The notes under the pieces were generated by a model, which ran no database searches, had not been told where the DNA came from, and worked only from the letters and a program-made list of their open reading frames with translations. A stretch of DNA of 64,000 nucleotides from Novosphingobium sp. CECT 9465 (GTDB lineage: Bacteria; Pseudomonadota; Alphaproteobacteria; Sphingomonadales; Sphingomonadaceae), in assembly GCF_920987055.1 (NCBI RefSeq), contig NZ_CAKLBX010000001.1:3024501-3088500 (forward strand). The letters run 5' to 3'. Below are positions 51,647 to 61,531 of this stretch, in pieces (position 1 is the first letter of the stretch; each line of letters starts with the position of its first letter). The translations under genes were made by a program, and so were the position numbers.

Positions 51647-51755
51647 GCCGGCGGCACTGCTCCTGCGCCCATAAAAGCGCAAGAGGCATTGTTTGCCGGG
51701 GCTGCATGGCTCTTTGGGCAGGGTGCGCGAATTTCAGCATAGGCACCCTTGCGCA

Positions 51756-51776
51756 ATGATACAGTATAACATACAT
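51756..51776 (+). promoter_or_regulatory. Candidate Zur-like operator
   Basis: ATGATACAGTATAACATACA (one more T at the 3' end) contains GTAT-AAC-ATAC and resembles the TGTTATA half-sites of Fur-family zinc regulators when read on the minus strand. It lies nine bases before the MerC-like start. The dyad is imperfect. Confidence 0.35.
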
Positions 51777-51785
51777 GAGTGCGCG

Positions 51786-52157
51786 ATGAGTGACGCCATG
51801 CTTGCCTTGCGCGCCCGGCTGGACCGGATCGGGGTGCTCCTTTCGGGGCTGTGCCTGATTCATTGCGTGGCCGGGCTGTTCCTTGTGGGCCTGCTGGGTG
51901 TGGGCGGCGGCGTACTGCTGAACCCGGACATTCACCGTTGGGGCCTGATGTTCGCGCTGGTGATCGGCGCGGCGACCATCGGCATCGGCGCGGTGCGCCA
52001 CGGGCGGTTCCTGCCGCTGACGATCGGCAGCACCGGGCTGTGCCTGATGGCGGGCGCGGTGGCGGTGGGCCATGGCAATGCCGAAGTCGTGCTGACCGTT
52101 ATCGGCGTGGTGCTGGTGGCGGGGGCACATATCCTCAACATGCGGCGCGCGCACTAG
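51786..52157 (+). CDS. MerC-domain membrane protein
   Basis: The ATG of [13 protein letters not shown] gives 123 residues with four hydrophobic segments; the frame upstream is open but covers the presumed operator. The motif [20 protein letters not shown] near residues 18-37 has the Cys pair of MerC-like proteins, and [15 protein letters not shown] ends it. MerC proteins carry mercuric or other heavy-metal ions across the inner membrane; without mer genes nearby and with a Zur-like site upstream, a role in zinc handling is more likely. Confidence 0.85.
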   Translation: MSDAMLALRARLDRIGVLLSGLCLIHCVAGLFLVGLLGVGGGVLLNPDIHRWGLMFALVIGAATIGIGAVRHGRFLPLTIGSTGLCLMAGAVAVGHGNAEVVLTVIGVVLVAGAHILNMRRAH

Positions 52158-52197
52158 TTGGCTTGCACCCTGCCCTGCCCTCGTTAAAGCGGGCGGC

Positions 52198-53190
52198 ATG
52201 ACCATGACACTTTCTCTGACCGTCAATGGCGAACCCCGCCGCGCTGCGCCCGGATCGATTGCCGATCTGGTGCGCAGCCTTGAACTGGACCCGACCAAAG
52301 TGGCAGTGGAACGCAACGGCGAGATCGTGCCGCGTTCCACGCTGGCAAACGTCCAGATTGCGGAGGGCGACGTTCTGGAAATCGTGCATTTCGTGGGTGG
52401 AGGACAAACCGACGTGACGACTAATGACACTTGGACGGTTGCGGGCCGGACTTTCACTTCGCGGCTGATCGTGGGCACCGGCAAGTACAAGGACTTCGAG
52501 CAGAATGCGGCGGCTGTGGCGGCTTCGGGCGCGGAAATCGTGACCGTGGCGGTGCGCCGGGTGAACGTGTCCGATCCCAAAGCGCCGATGCTGACCGATT
52601 TCATCGATCCCAAAAAGATCACCTACCTGCCCAACACCGCCGGGTGCTTTACCGCCGAAGACGCGATCCGCACTTTGCGGCTAGCGCGTGAGGCGGGCGG
52701 CTGGGATCTGGTGAAACTGGAAGTGCTGGGCGAGGCGCGCACACTGTACCCCAACATGATCGAGACGATCCGCGCGACCGAAGTTCTGGCGAAGGAAGGC
52801 TTCGCGCCGATGGTCTATTGCACCGACGATCCGATTGCGGCCAGGCAACTGGAAGATGCCGGCGCCGTGGCGGTGATGCCGCTGGGCGCGCCAATCGGGT
52901 CGGGCCTTGGCATCCAGAACCGCGTGACCATTCGCCTGATCGTGGAAGGGGCCAAAGTGCCGGTGCTGGTCGATGCGGGCGTGGGCACCGCGTCCGATGC
53001 CGCCGTGGCGATGGAACTGGGCTGCGACGGGGTGCTGATGAACACCGCGATTGCCGAAGCCAAGGACCCGATCCGCATGGCCCGCGCGATGAAACTGGCT
53101 GTGGAAGCGGGGCGCCACGCCTATCTTTCGGGCCGGATGGGCACGCGCAAATATGCCGATCCGAGCAGTCCGCTGGCGGGGTTGATTTAA
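52198..53190 (+). CDS. ThiS-ThiG fusion: sulfur carrier protein and thiazole synthase
   Basis: Residues 1-66 are a ThiS-like ubiquitin fold ([40 protein letters not shown]) ending with GGG at 67-69, the place where free ThiS has its C-terminal Gly-Gly. Residues 80-330 are a complete ThiG TIM barrel: [56 protein letters not shown] with the probable Schiff-base Lys173, and [20 protein letters not shown]. Such fusions are known in some alphaproteobacteria. No thi neighbours and no TPP riboswitch precede it (only 40 bases separate it from the MerC-like gene). Confidence 0.93.
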   Translation: MTMTLSLTVNGEPRRAAPGSIADLVRSLELDPTKVAVERNGEIVPRSTLANVQIAEGDVLEIVHFVGGGQTDVTTNDTWTVAGRTFTSRLIVGTGKYKDFEQNAAAVAASGAEIVTVAVRRVNVSDPKAPMLTDFIDPKKITYLPNTAGCFTAEDAIRTLRLAREAGGWDLVKLEVLGEARTLYPNMIETIRATEVLAKEGFAPMVYCTDDPIAARQLEDAGAVAVMPLGAPIGSGLGIQNRVTIRLIVEGAKVPVLVDAGVGTASDAAVAMELGCDGVLMNTAIAEAKDPIRMARAMKLAVEAGRHAYLSGRMGTRKYADPSSPLAGLI

Positions 53191-53205
53191 TTTAGGGATA
53201 GAAGT

Positions 53206-53296
53206 GCCCGCCCCTAGCCCCTCCCGCAAGCGGGAGGGGGGAAGAAAAGGGGCGATGTCACTCCCCTCCCGCTTGCGGGAGGGGTTGGGGGTGGGC
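53206..53296. repeat. Palindromic repeat element B, intergenic copy
   Basis: Arms of 34 bases at 53206-53239 and 53263-53296 are inverted copies with three mismatches, each with the CTCCCGC(AA/TT)GCGGGAG core also seen inside ileS at 25167-25263. It fills the gap between the convergent thiSG and maeB genes. Confidence 0.92.
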
Positions 53297-53311
53297 CTTC
53301 GGGGCCTTAAC

Positions 53312-55576
53312 TCAGCCCACGATCCCTGCAGCCGCCAGCACTGCCAGCGTCAGGATGTCCGGCGCGATCGAGGTCATCGCGGCGATCTGGACGGGCTTTT
53401 CCATCCCGATCAGCATCGGGCCGATCACGGCATTGCCCGCCAGTTCGCGCAGCAGTTTGGCCGAGATGTTGGCTGATTGCAGGCCGGGCATGATCAGCAC
53501 GTTGGCAGGCCCGGACAGACGGCTGAACGGATAGTTGGCCATGACCTTTGGATTCAGCGCCGCGTCGGGGGCCATTTCGCCTTCGTATTCGAAGCCGGGA
53601 TCTTCGGCATCGAGGATGGCGACGGCACCGCGAATGGTATCGAGCCAGCGACCGTAAGGGTTGCCGAAGGTCGAGTACGACAGGAACGCAACGCGTGGTT
53701 CGTGGCCCATGCGGCGGGCCACGGCAGCGGTTTCCCTGGCGATGTGCGCAAGATCTTCCGCAGAAGGACGTTCGTTCACGGTCGTATCGGCCAGGAACAC
53801 GGTATAGTTCTTGGCGACCATCAGGTGAATGCCGAACGGCAGATGGCCGGGCTTGGGTTCAAGCACCCGGCGCACTTCCTTCATCGACTGCGCAAACGTG
53901 CGCGTCATCCCGGTGATCAAGGCATCGCCGTGGCCCAGCGCCACCAGCAGCGACGCGAAGACATTGCGGTCCTGATTGACCATGCGCTTGACGTCACGCT
54001 CCATATACCCGCGACGCTTGAGCTTTTCGTAAAGGTAGGAAACCATTTCGGGCACCAGCGGCGACACCGCCGAATTGTGAATCTCGTAGGATTCAGGCTT
54101 GCTAACGCCCAATTCGGTGAGCAGATCGAGAACGCCCTGGGTACGGCCGACAAGCACGGGTGTACCATAGCCGAAATCCTTGAACTGGATTGCGGCGCGC
54201 AGCACCACTTCGTTCTCAGCCTCGGCAAAGACGACGCGCTTGGGATTGTCCTTGGCCGTGGCGAAGACATTGGTCAGCACCGAGGTGGTCGGGTTGAGCC
54301 GGGCCTTGAGGCTGTTGCGATAGGCGTCGAAATCCTCGATCGGCTTCTGCGCGACGCCTGAATCCATCGCGGCCTTGGCAACGGCGGAGGAGACGACTTC
54401 CATCAGGCGCGGATCGAACGGCGCGGGGATGATGTAATCGAGACCGAAGGTGTGGTTCATGCCATAGGCGGCGGCCACTTCCTCTGGCACGGGTTCGCGC
54501 GCCAACTGGGCGATCGCCTGCGCGGCGGCAATCTTCATTTCCTCGTTGATCGCGGTGGCGCGCACGTCGAGCGCGCCGCGGAAGATGAACGGGAAACCAA
54601 GGACATTGTTGACCTGGTTGGGATAATCCGACCGGCCCGTGGCGACGACGCAATCGGGACGAATGGCCTTGGCATCCGGCGGCGTGATTTCCGGGTCCGG
54701 GTTGGCCATGGCAAAAATGATCGGCTGGGGAGCCATCTTCGTGACCCATTCGGGCTTCAGCGCACCAGCGGCGGACAGGCCGAGGAAGATGTCTGCACCA
54801 TTGAGCGCATCTTCAAGGCTGCGCGCTTCGGTATCCACCGCATGCGCGCTCTTCCATTGATCTAGGCCACCTTCGCGACCGCGATAGATCACGCCCGAAC
54901 GATCGCACATGATCACATTGTCATGGCGGACGCCCATCGCCTTGATCAGCGCGGTGCAGGCGATGGCAGCGGCGCCCGCGCCATTGACCACGACCTTCAC
55001 GTCTTTCAGTTCGCGCCCGGTCAGATAGCAGGCATTGAGCAGGCCGGCGGCGGAAATGATCGCGGTGCCGTGCTGGTCATCGTGCATGATCGGAATCTTG
55101 AGGCGTTCCTTCAGCGCCTGCTCGATGATGAAGCATTCGGGGGCCTTGATATCTTCAAGGTTGATGCCGCCGAAGCTGGGTTCCATCAGGGCCACGGCTT
55201 CGATGAACTTGTCGGCATCTTCGGTATCGAGTTCGATATCGATCGAATCGACATCGGCAAAGCGCTTGAACAGCACCGCCTTGCCTTCCATCACCGGCTT
55301 GGAGGCCAGCGCGCCAAGATTGCCCAGACCCAGGATGGCCGTGCCATTGGAGATGACCGCAACAAGGTTGCCCTTGGCGGTATATTCATAGGCATCCGAC
55401 GGATTATCGGCGATGGCGCGAACCGGCACGGCAACGCCGGGCGAATAGGCCAGCGACAGATCGCGCTGTGTTGCCATCGGCTTCGATGCGATGATCTCGA
55501 TCTTACCGGGGCGGATCGTGTTGTGGTAGAACAGCGCCTCGCGCTCGGTGAAGCGGACGTTGCTTTCCTCAGACAT
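53312..55576 (-). CDS. maeB: NADP-dependent malic enzyme with phosphotransacetylase-like domain
   Basis: MaeB decarboxylates malate to pyruvate with NADP. The ATG of MSEESNVRF gives 754 residues. The malic enzyme part has YSPGVAVPVRAIADNPSDAY, IPIMHDDQHGTAIISAAGLL, VVVNGAGAAAIACTALIKAM and FAMANPDPEITPPDAKAI. From about residue 440 a phosphotransacetylase-like domain follows (RVVFAEAENEVVLRAAIQFK, GLQSANISAKLLRELAGNAV), the standard MaeB architecture; that domain regulates but does not catalyse acetyl transfer. It is a single gene. Confidence 0.96.
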   Translation of the reverse strand: MSEESNVRFTEREALFYHNTIRPGKIEIIASKPMATQRDLSLAYSPGVAVPVRAIADNPSDAYEYTAKGNLVAVISNGTAILGLGNLGALASKPVMEGKAVLFKRFADVDSIDIELDTEDADKFIEAVALMEPSFGGINLEDIKAPECFIIEQALKERLKIPIMHDDQHGTAIISAAGLLNACYLTGRELKDVKVVVNGAGAAAIACTALIKAMGVRHDNVIMCDRSGVIYRGREGGLDQWKSAHAVDTEARSLEDALNGADIFLGLSAAGALKPEWVTKMAPQPIIFAMANPDPEITPPDAKAIRPDCVVATGRSDYPNQVNNVLGFPFIFRGALDVRATAINEEMKIAAAQAIAQLAREPVPEEVAAAYGMNHTFGLDYIIPAPFDPRLMEVVSSAVAKAAMDSGVAQKPIEDFDAYRNSLKARLNPTTSVLTNVFATAKDNPKRVVFAEAENEVVLRAAIQFKDFGYGTPVLVGRTQGVLDLLTELGVSKPESYEIHNSAVSPLVPEMVSYLYEKLKRRGYMERDVKRMVNQDRNVFASLLVALGHGDALITGMTRTFAQSMKEVRRVLEPKPGHLPFGIHLMVAKNYTVFLADTTVNERPSAEDLAHIARETAAVARRMGHEPRVAFLSYSTFGNPYGRWLDTIRGAVAILDAEDPGFEYEGEMAPDAALNPKVMANYPFSRLSGPANVLIMPGLQSANISAKLLRELAGNAVIGPMLIGMEKPVQIAAMTSIAPDILTLAVLAAAGIVG

Positions 55577-55682
55577 GGTATCCCCCGTCAATCTTGCGCA
55601 ATCTGCGTTCGGCAGTGTCCGACCTTGGCCGCTACGTCAAGGCAGGTAAGGGCCTGGTTGACGATAGGGTCCCATCAGCTTC

Positions 55683-57347
55683 TCAGAAATCGCGGGGCTT
55701 CCACGTGGGAATGCCGAGGCGTCGCACCTTGAACAGCAGGCTGCGGTCCTCCTGCCAGACGAGTTGCAGGCGTGGATCTGCCCGGCGCGGCAGACCCGTA
55801 TCGATCAGCCAGACGTAATCGACGCGTTCGATCGGCGCGAACTTCAAAGCATTGTCGACCGTGCGCCGCCAGCCACCGGAGCAACGGGCGGACCATACGA
55901 ATTCCGAAGGGTCGGCCGTGAAATTGCGGCCCGGACGGAAGCGCGGCACGACCATGTGCAGGCCGGGGACGGCCCAGTTGTCGTTGACCCAGGCCTGGCG
56001 GTACAGGCTGGCAAGGCTGGCAAGGTGATCGCGGCGGGTATTGCGCCACGATTCATCAAGACAGGTATGTTCGACGAAGGCGAGCACACGGCTGCCGGGT
56101 TCGACGTGAGTCAGCGCGGAAAGCTGCTTTTTGTAGTCATCGGCGTAGCCGGCAAAACTCCACGCCGTAACCGACAGGCGCACCGCGAGCAGGCCCATGC
56201 CGCTATAGGCCACCCACCTGGCCCATTCGGGCTTGCGCGCGCGGCTCCAGTCCTGAAGGCCGAGGCCGAGCATGGCGGCGACCGGAAGCAGGCGAATGTC
56301 GACGAAGGACGATCCGTTGATATCGCTGGGAATGGCAAGGAACAGCACGAAAACCGCCAGCGCAGGCAGACCCTGCCGCCAGCGCCAGCGCGCACCAAGC
56401 AGCGGGCCGACAAGGACCAGCAGACCGGCGATGATCGATGTGCCGAAATCGAGCAGTTTGGACTGATCGCGCAGGGTCAGCACGAACGACCATGCCTTCT
56501 GATCCCAGCGCCAGATGTTGATCGATTTGGTTTCGGGCGAGAATGCCTTCCACAATACGATGGTAACGACCGTGGCAAGCAACGGCCAGCAGGCCTGCCA
56601 CAGGCGCAAGCCGATGGCTTTCCAATCGAGCGTTTTCAGCCATTCACGATTGGTGAGATCGCGCCAGCGCCAGCCTTCGGGCAGTTCGTCCATCGCGCGG
56701 CCAAATGCGTAAGCGCCGACCAGCAGCGCCAGCAACAGCCCGCCGATGGCGTGGCACAGCATCGCGACCGGCTGCGCCACGATCAGCATCGCGGCGCGAG
56801 CGCGCGGGTTGCGCTTTTCCAGCCAGAGCGAGGCCCCGAACGCGGTCAGCGCCAGGCCGGTGGCGAGAATGTAGTTGAGGAAGCCGGTCAGCAACGGGAA
56901 ACTGAACACGAACATCAGCGACCATGCCGCCGCGTGTCCGCCCCTGGGATTCAGCATGCGGATGGTCCACAGGCAACCGCCCGCGAACAGCCCGGTGGCC
57001 AGCACCGTGCTCCACCACCCGGCAGCAAGGATGCCGAACTGCGCGCCCAGCACCTTCATCAGCACACCACCGCCGATGTTCAGCGTGAACACCCATTTCC
57101 AGGTGAAATACTTTTCGAGCGGGTTGCCGGGGCCGGCCGCTTCGATGGCGGCGGCGCCCATGTGGCCGGGAATGTCGATCAAGGGCGGGACATCGACCAG
57201 CGCAAAGGGCAGGCAAACCAGCAACACGCCAATGATGATGCCGGGGCCGGACAGCCACGGCAGCGCCCCGGCGCGCGCCCACAGGGCCTTGATACCCTGC
57301 ACCCAATCCTTTTCGCGGACTTGCGTCAAACCGACTATACCCCCCAC
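55683..57347 (-). CDS. Unknown multi-spanning membrane protein
   Basis: The 554-residue product has about 10-12 hydrophobic segments (for example GIIIGVLLVCLPFALVDVPP, LLALLVGAYAFG, SIIAGLLVLVGPLLGARWRW) and a C-terminal soluble part of 150 residues with a WLIDTGLPRR element and many Trp/Arg. The build recalls membrane glycosyltransferases of the GT-C or DUF2142/ArnT type, and an early loop LIDIPGHMGAAAIEAAGPGN may carry the acidic residue of GT-C enzymes, but I cannot assign a family. The start is uncertain: GTG at 57347 or TTG at 57329. It is divergent from mutS. Confidence 0.8.
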   Translation of the reverse strand: MGGIVGLTQVREKDWVQGIKALWARAGALPWLSGPGIIIGVLLVCLPFALVDVPPLIDIPGHMGAAAIEAAGPGNPLEKYFTWKWVFTLNIGGGVLMKVLGAQFGILAAGWWSTVLATGLFAGGCLWTIRMLNPRGGHAAAWSLMFVFSFPLLTGFLNYILATGLALTAFGASLWLEKRNPRARAAMLIVAQPVAMLCHAIGGLLLALLVGAYAFGRAMDELPEGWRWRDLTNREWLKTLDWKAIGLRLWQACWPLLATVVTIVLWKAFSPETKSINIWRWDQKAWSFVLTLRDQSKLLDFGTSIIAGLLVLVGPLLGARWRWRQGLPALAVFVLFLAIPSDINGSSFVDIRLLPVAAMLGLGLQDWSRARKPEWARWVAYSGMGLLAVRLSVTAWSFAGYADDYKKQLSALTHVEPGSRVLAFVEHTCLDESWRNTRRDHLASLASLYRQAWVNDNWAVPGLHMVVPRFRPGRNFTADPSEFVWSARCSGGWRRTVDNALKFAPIERVDYVWLIDTGLPRRADPRLQLVWQEDRSLLFKVRRLGIPTWKPRDF

Positions 57348-57442
57348 AAGACCGGACCCGTCTCCAGCCCTGTAGCGCGGAGTTGCGGATATCCGGTGTT
57401 GATGGTTTGAGAAACACGCGAGGCTGGTCTAGCCACAGCTTC

Positions 57443-60043
57443 GTGACCCTTAATGCCCCAACTCCGATGATGGCGCAATATCTTGCGCTGAAACAGCAGG
57501 CCAGCGACTGTCTGCTGTTCTATCGCATGGGCGATTTCTTCGAACTGTTCTTCGACGATGCAAAAGTGGCGGCGCAAGTGCTCGACATCGCGCTGACCAG
57601 CCGGGGCGAACATGGCGGTGTGCCGATTCCGATGTGCGGGGTGCCAGTCCATTCGGCCGAGGGCTATCTTGCCCGGCTGATCCGCGCAGGCTGCCGCGTG
57701 GCCATTGCCGAACAGGTGGAAACGCCCGAAGAAGCGAAGAAACGCGGCGGTTCCAAGACGCTGGTAGCGCGCGATATCGTGCGCTTCGTGACAGCGGGAA
57801 CCCTGACCGAGGAAGCGCTGCTGGAGCCGCGCCGGGCCAACGTGCTGGCGGCGGTCTGCGAGGTGCGCGGTGCCATCGGGGTGGCGGCTTGCGATATTTC
57901 GACCGGACGGATGGAACTGGAGGAATGTGCCCCCGACCAGATGGGTGCGGCGCTGGCACGATTGGGGGCTACAGAGATTGTCGCGCCCGAAAACTGGGAC
58001 CAGGCCCCTGCGGGTTGTGTTTACAGGCCGAATCGGTCTTTCGGCAGCGATGAGGGCGAGGCGCGGCTGAAAGCGGTACACGGCGTGACCACGCTGGATG
58101 GTTTCGGCCAGTTCAGCCGCGCGATGCTGGCAGCGGCGGGCGGGCTGATCGGCTATCTCGATCATGTGGGCAGGGGCACTTTGCCGCTGCTGCTGCCGCC
58201 GGTGGCCCGTGAGACGGGCACGCACATGGCCATGGACGAGGCCACGCGGGCGAGCCTTGAAATCCTGACCAGCACTGGCGGCACACGGCGCGGCAGTCTG
58301 GTGGAGGCGATCGATCGCTGCGTTACCGGCGCGGGCGCACGGCTGCTGGCCGAAGACTTGTCCGCGCCATTGACCGATTCCCGCAGCATCTACCGGCGGC
58401 TGGAACTGGTCAGCTGGCTGCATGACGATCCGCTGCTGCGCGGCGATATTCGCGCCGTGTTGCGATCCCTGCCCGATGTGGGCCGCGCGCTTGGGCGGGT
58501 TGTGGCAGGGCGGGGAAGCCCGCGCGATCTGGGGCAATTGCGCGACGGGCTGGCCGAAGCACGGCGGCTGCATGACATGCTGCGGGCGCGGGCAGACCGC
58601 CCTGCCCCGCTCGATGAATTGCTGCCTGCGCTTTCGGGCCATGGGGCGCTGGTCGATCTTTATGCCCGCGCGCTGGTGCCTGCGCCGCCCACCGAACGAT
58701 CGCAGGGTGGCTTTATTGCCGAGGGCTATGACGCGGGGCTGGACGAATTGCGCCGCGTTTCAGGCAATTCGCGCCGGGCCATTGCGGCGCTGGAGGCGAA
58801 ATACCGCGACGAGACCGGGGTGGCCGCGCTGAAGATCCGGCACAACGGTGTGCTGGGATACTTCATCGAGGTGCCGGCAAAACATGCCGACCGGCTGATG
58901 GCGCCCGATTCGGGCTTTACTCACCGCCAGACGATGGCGGGCGCGGTGCGGTTCAATGCGCTGGCGCTGCATGAGGAGGCCAGCCGCATCGCCGAGAGCG
59001 GCGGGCATTCGCTGGCGGCGGAAGAGGCGCATTTCGAAGACCTTGTCGGCCACGCGGTGCGCGCGAAGGAAGCGATTGCGACGACCGCTGCGGCGCTGGC
59101 GCGGATCGACGTGGCAGCGGGACAGGCCGAGCGCGCCGCCGAGGGCGGCTGGGCACTGCCGCGCGTAGTGGATGAGCCGTGCCTTGAGATTACGGGCGGG
59201 CGGCATCCGGTGGTGGAAGCCGCGCTGGCCAGCCGGGGCGAACGGTTTGTGGCCAATGACTGCCGACTCGCGCCACAAGACCGACTCTGGCTGATCGGCG
59301 GGCCGAACATGGGCGGTAAATCGACCTTCCTGCGCCAGAACGCGCTGATCGTGCTGCTGGCGCAGGCAGGCGGGTTCGTGCCTGCCCAGACCGCGACGAT
59401 CGGCATGGTGGACCGCCTGTTCAGCCGCGTGGGCGCTTCGGACAATCTGGCGCGCGGGCGTTCGACCTTCATGGTCGAGATGGTCGAGACTGCCGCGATC
59501 CTTGCGCAAGCGACCGAACGCAGCTTCGTGATTCTTGACGAGGTGGGGCGCGGAACTTCGACTTATGATGGTCTGGCGCTGGCTTGGGCGGTGGCCGAAG
59601 CAGTGCATTCGATCAACCGCAGCCGGTGCCTGTTTGCCACGCACTATCACGAACTCGCGCGGCTGGCGGAAAGCTGTGATTCGCTGTCTTTGCACCATGT
59701 TCGCGCGCGTGAGTGGAAAGGCGATCTGGTGCTGCTGCACGAACTGGCGGAAGGTCCGGCAGACAAGTCCTATGGCCTTGCCGTAGCGCGGCTGGCGGGT
59801 GTGCCCGCACCCGTGGTGAAGCGCGCCAAGTCTGTGCTGGATAAGCTGGAAAAGGGCCGCGCGGCGACCGGAGGCCTCGCCGCCGGGCTGGACGACCTGC
59901 CCCTGTTCGCCGCCGCCATCGAGGCTGCCGAGGAGAAGGTCGATGCCTTGCGCGAACGGCTGAACGGGCTGGATATCGACGCGCTTTCGCCGCGCGAGGC
60001 TTTGGATTTGCTCTATCAGTTGAAGGCGCAGGCGAACGGGTAG
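57443..60043 (+). CDS. mutS: DNA mismatch repair protein MutS
   Basis: MutS recognises mismatches and starts repair. Starting from the GTG at 57443 gives 866 residues; ATG at 57467 also fits. Near the N-terminus PMMAQYLALK and RMGDFFELFFDD carry the Phe-x-Glu mismatch-reading motif. Walker A GGPNMGGKSTF is near residue 620, Walker B region FVILDEVGRGTSTYDGLALA and the ATHYHEL motif follow, and the C-terminal helix-rich tail ends the protein. Full MutS, not MutS2. It is divergent from the unknown membrane protein gene. Confidence 0.97.
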   Translation: MTLNAPTPMMAQYLALKQQASDCLLFYRMGDFFELFFDDAKVAAQVLDIALTSRGEHGGVPIPMCGVPVHSAEGYLARLIRAGCRVAIAEQVETPEEAKKRGGSKTLVARDIVRFVTAGTLTEEALLEPRRANVLAAVCEVRGAIGVAACDISTGRMELEECAPDQMGAALARLGATEIVAPENWDQAPAGCVYRPNRSFGSDEGEARLKAVHGVTTLDGFGQFSRAMLAAAGGLIGYLDHVGRGTLPLLLPPVARETGTHMAMDEATRASLEILTSTGGTRRGSLVEAIDRCVTGAGARLLAEDLSAPLTDSRSIYRRLELVSWLHDDPLLRGDIRAVLRSLPDVGRALGRVVAGRGSPRDLGQLRDGLAEARRLHDMLRARADRPAPLDELLPALSGHGALVDLYARALVPAPPTERSQGGFIAEGYDAGLDELRRVSGNSRRAIAALEAKYRDETGVAALKIRHNGVLGYFIEVPAKHADRLMAPDSGFTHRQTMAGAVRFNALALHEEASRIAESGGHSLAAEEAHFEDLVGHAVRAKEAIATTAAALARIDVAAGQAERAAEGGWALPRVVDEPCLEITGGRHPVVEAALASRGERFVANDCRLAPQDRLWLIGGPNMGGKSTFLRQNALIVLLAQAGGFVPAQTATIGMVDRLFSRVGASDNLARGRSTFMVEMVETAAILAQATERSFVILDEVGRGTSTYDGLALAWAVAEAVHSINRSRCLFATHYHELARLAESCDSLSLHHVRAREWKGDLVLLHELAEGPADKSYGLAVARLAGVPAPVVKRAKSVLDKLEKGRAATGGLAAGLDDLPLFAAAIEAAEEKVDALRERLNGLDIDALSPREALDLLYQLKAQANG

Positions 60044-60070
60044 CGCTTTGGCAATTCGACGTTGCAAGCT

Positions 60071-60103
60071 CACCCCCACCTCCTACCGCTTGCGGGAGGG
60101 GAG
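60071..60103. repeat. Degenerate half of repeat element B
   Basis: The stretch CACCCCCACCTCCTACCGCT and the following TGCGGGAGGGG match one arm of element B with a few changes. The second arm is absent. It lies between the convergent mutS and nupC-like gene. Confidence 0.7.
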
Positions 60104-60187
60104 CGAGACTTGGGTCACGAAGTGGCCTTAGTCGCAGCGGGGTGGGCGTGCTCCGGCCGCTTTTGTGAACAGAAGCAAGCGCCAAGC

Positions 60188-61444
60188 CTAGAGACTCAGG
60201 AACATCCCCGCCAAGGCGGCGCTCATCAGATTGCTGAGCGCGCCTGCGGTCAGAGCGCGAAGGCCCAACTTGGCGATGATCGGGCGCTGGTTGGGGGCAA
60301 GTCCGCCGGTGACCGCCATCTGGATCGCGATCGAGCTGAAATTGGCGAAGCCGCAGAGCGCGAAAGTGACGATGGCGACGGTGTGGGGTGAAAGCCCGGT
60401 GTCCTTGCCCAGTTCGATGAAAGCGACGAATTCGTTGAGCACGATCTTGGAGCCGAACAATCCGCCCGCCTGCATCGCTTCGGCCCAGCCATCCGCGCCA
60501 AGCAGATAGAACACCGGGGCGAAGACATAACCCAGGATCATCTGGAATGAGAGGTCCGGCGCACCGAACCAGCCGCCGAGCCAGCCGAGAATGCCGTTGG
60601 CCAATGCCACCAGCGCGACGAAAGCGAGCACCATCGCACCGACCGCGACGGCAAGTTTGACGCCGGTCTGCGCGCCCTGGCTCGCCGCCATGATGATGTT
60701 GGCGGGGCGTTCTTCGTCATCGGAGGCAAGCCGCGGCGCGACATGCGGGTTGGGCAAGGCTTCGTCGGCCACTTCCGTTGGCACGGGCGGTTCATCGGGC
60801 ATGATCAGCTTGGCCATGAGGATGCCGCCGGGGGCCGACATGAACGCGGCGGCGACCAGATAATCGATGCGGATGCCCATGCTGGCATAGGCCGCTAGGA
60901 TCGTTCCCGCCACGCCTGCCATGCCCACGGTCATCACGCAGAACAGTTGCGAGGGATTGAGCGCGGCCAGATAGGGCCGGATCACCAGCGGGGATTCGCT
61001 TTGCCCCACAAAGATATTGCTGGCCGCGCACAGCGATTCCACCTTGCTGATGCCGGTGACTTTTTCCAGCGCGCCGCCGATCCAGCGGATCACCAGCTGC
61101 ATCACGCCGAGGTAATAGAGGATCGAGATGAGCGCGGCGAAGAACACGATCACCGGCAGCGCCGATATGGCAAAGCTGGTGCCGCCGATGGCAGGGTCCG
61201 CCAATGGACCGAACAGGAACGATACCCCCGCACGGGCAAAGCCGAGCAGGCCTTCGACGCCGCTGGCCGCGCCTTGCAGCATGCGGTTGCCGAACGGCAC
61301 ATAAAGCACGAGCGCGGCAAAGCCTGCCTGAAGCGCAAAGGCGGCAGCCACCACGCGCAGCCGGATCGCGCCGCGATTGGAGGACAGGGCAAAAGCGATT
61401 GCAAGAATGAGGAGCATGCCCAGAAGGCTGAAAACGACACGCAT
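60188..61444 (-). CDS. Concentrative nucleoside transporter (NupC/CNT family)
   Basis: The 418-residue membrane protein has the CNT core: the hydrophobic N-terminal domain, GGTSFAISALPVIVFFAALI, the reentrant SNIFVGQSESPLVIRPYLAA motif with the Gln-Ser-Glu-Ser substrate site, SAPGGILMAKLIMPDE, and KIVLNEFVAFIELG with HTVAIVTFALCGFANFSSIA, the other site half. It imports nucleosides with protons or sodium. There is no nucleoside catabolic gene adjacent. It is alone on the minus strand. Confidence 0.94.
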   Translation of the reverse strand: MRVVFSLLGMLLILAIAFALSSNRGAIRLRVVAAAFALQAGFAALVLYVPFGNRMLQGAASGVEGLLGFARAGVSFLFGPLADPAIGGTSFAISALPVIVFFAALISILYYLGVMQLVIRWIGGALEKVTGISKVESLCAASNIFVGQSESPLVIRPYLAALNPSQLFCVMTVGMAGVAGTILAAYASMGIRIDYLVAAAFMSAPGGILMAKLIMPDEPPVPTEVADEALPNPHVAPRLASDDEERPANIIMAASQGAQTGVKLAVAVGAMVLAFVALVALANGILGWLGGWFGAPDLSFQMILGYVFAPVFYLLGADGWAEAMQAGGLFGSKIVLNEFVAFIELGKDTGLSPHTVAIVTFALCGFANFSSIAIQMAVTGGLAPNQRPIIAKLGLRALTAGALSNLMSAALAGMFLSL

Positions 61445-61531
61445 CGGGTGGGACGGCTCCGCAAGTGAAATGGTTTCAGCCGAATCTAATAGCGAATTGG
61501 CGCGGGGTTAAAAGCGCGCTATCGGCCCTTG

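Noticed and set aside
52158..52197. TPP riboswitch before the ThiS-ThiG gene
   Set aside because: Only 40 bases separate it from the preceding stop, too short, and no CTGAGA-type element is seen.
55764..57410. 548-codon plus-strand frame opposite the unknown membrane protein
   Set aside because: The minus-strand frame has clear membrane helices, while the plus frame is a Gln/Arg/Pro-rich shadow.
57335..60079. Long minus-strand frames opposite mutS (435 and 439 codons)
   Set aside because: Both mirror MutS codons; there is no ribosome site and no recognisable domain.
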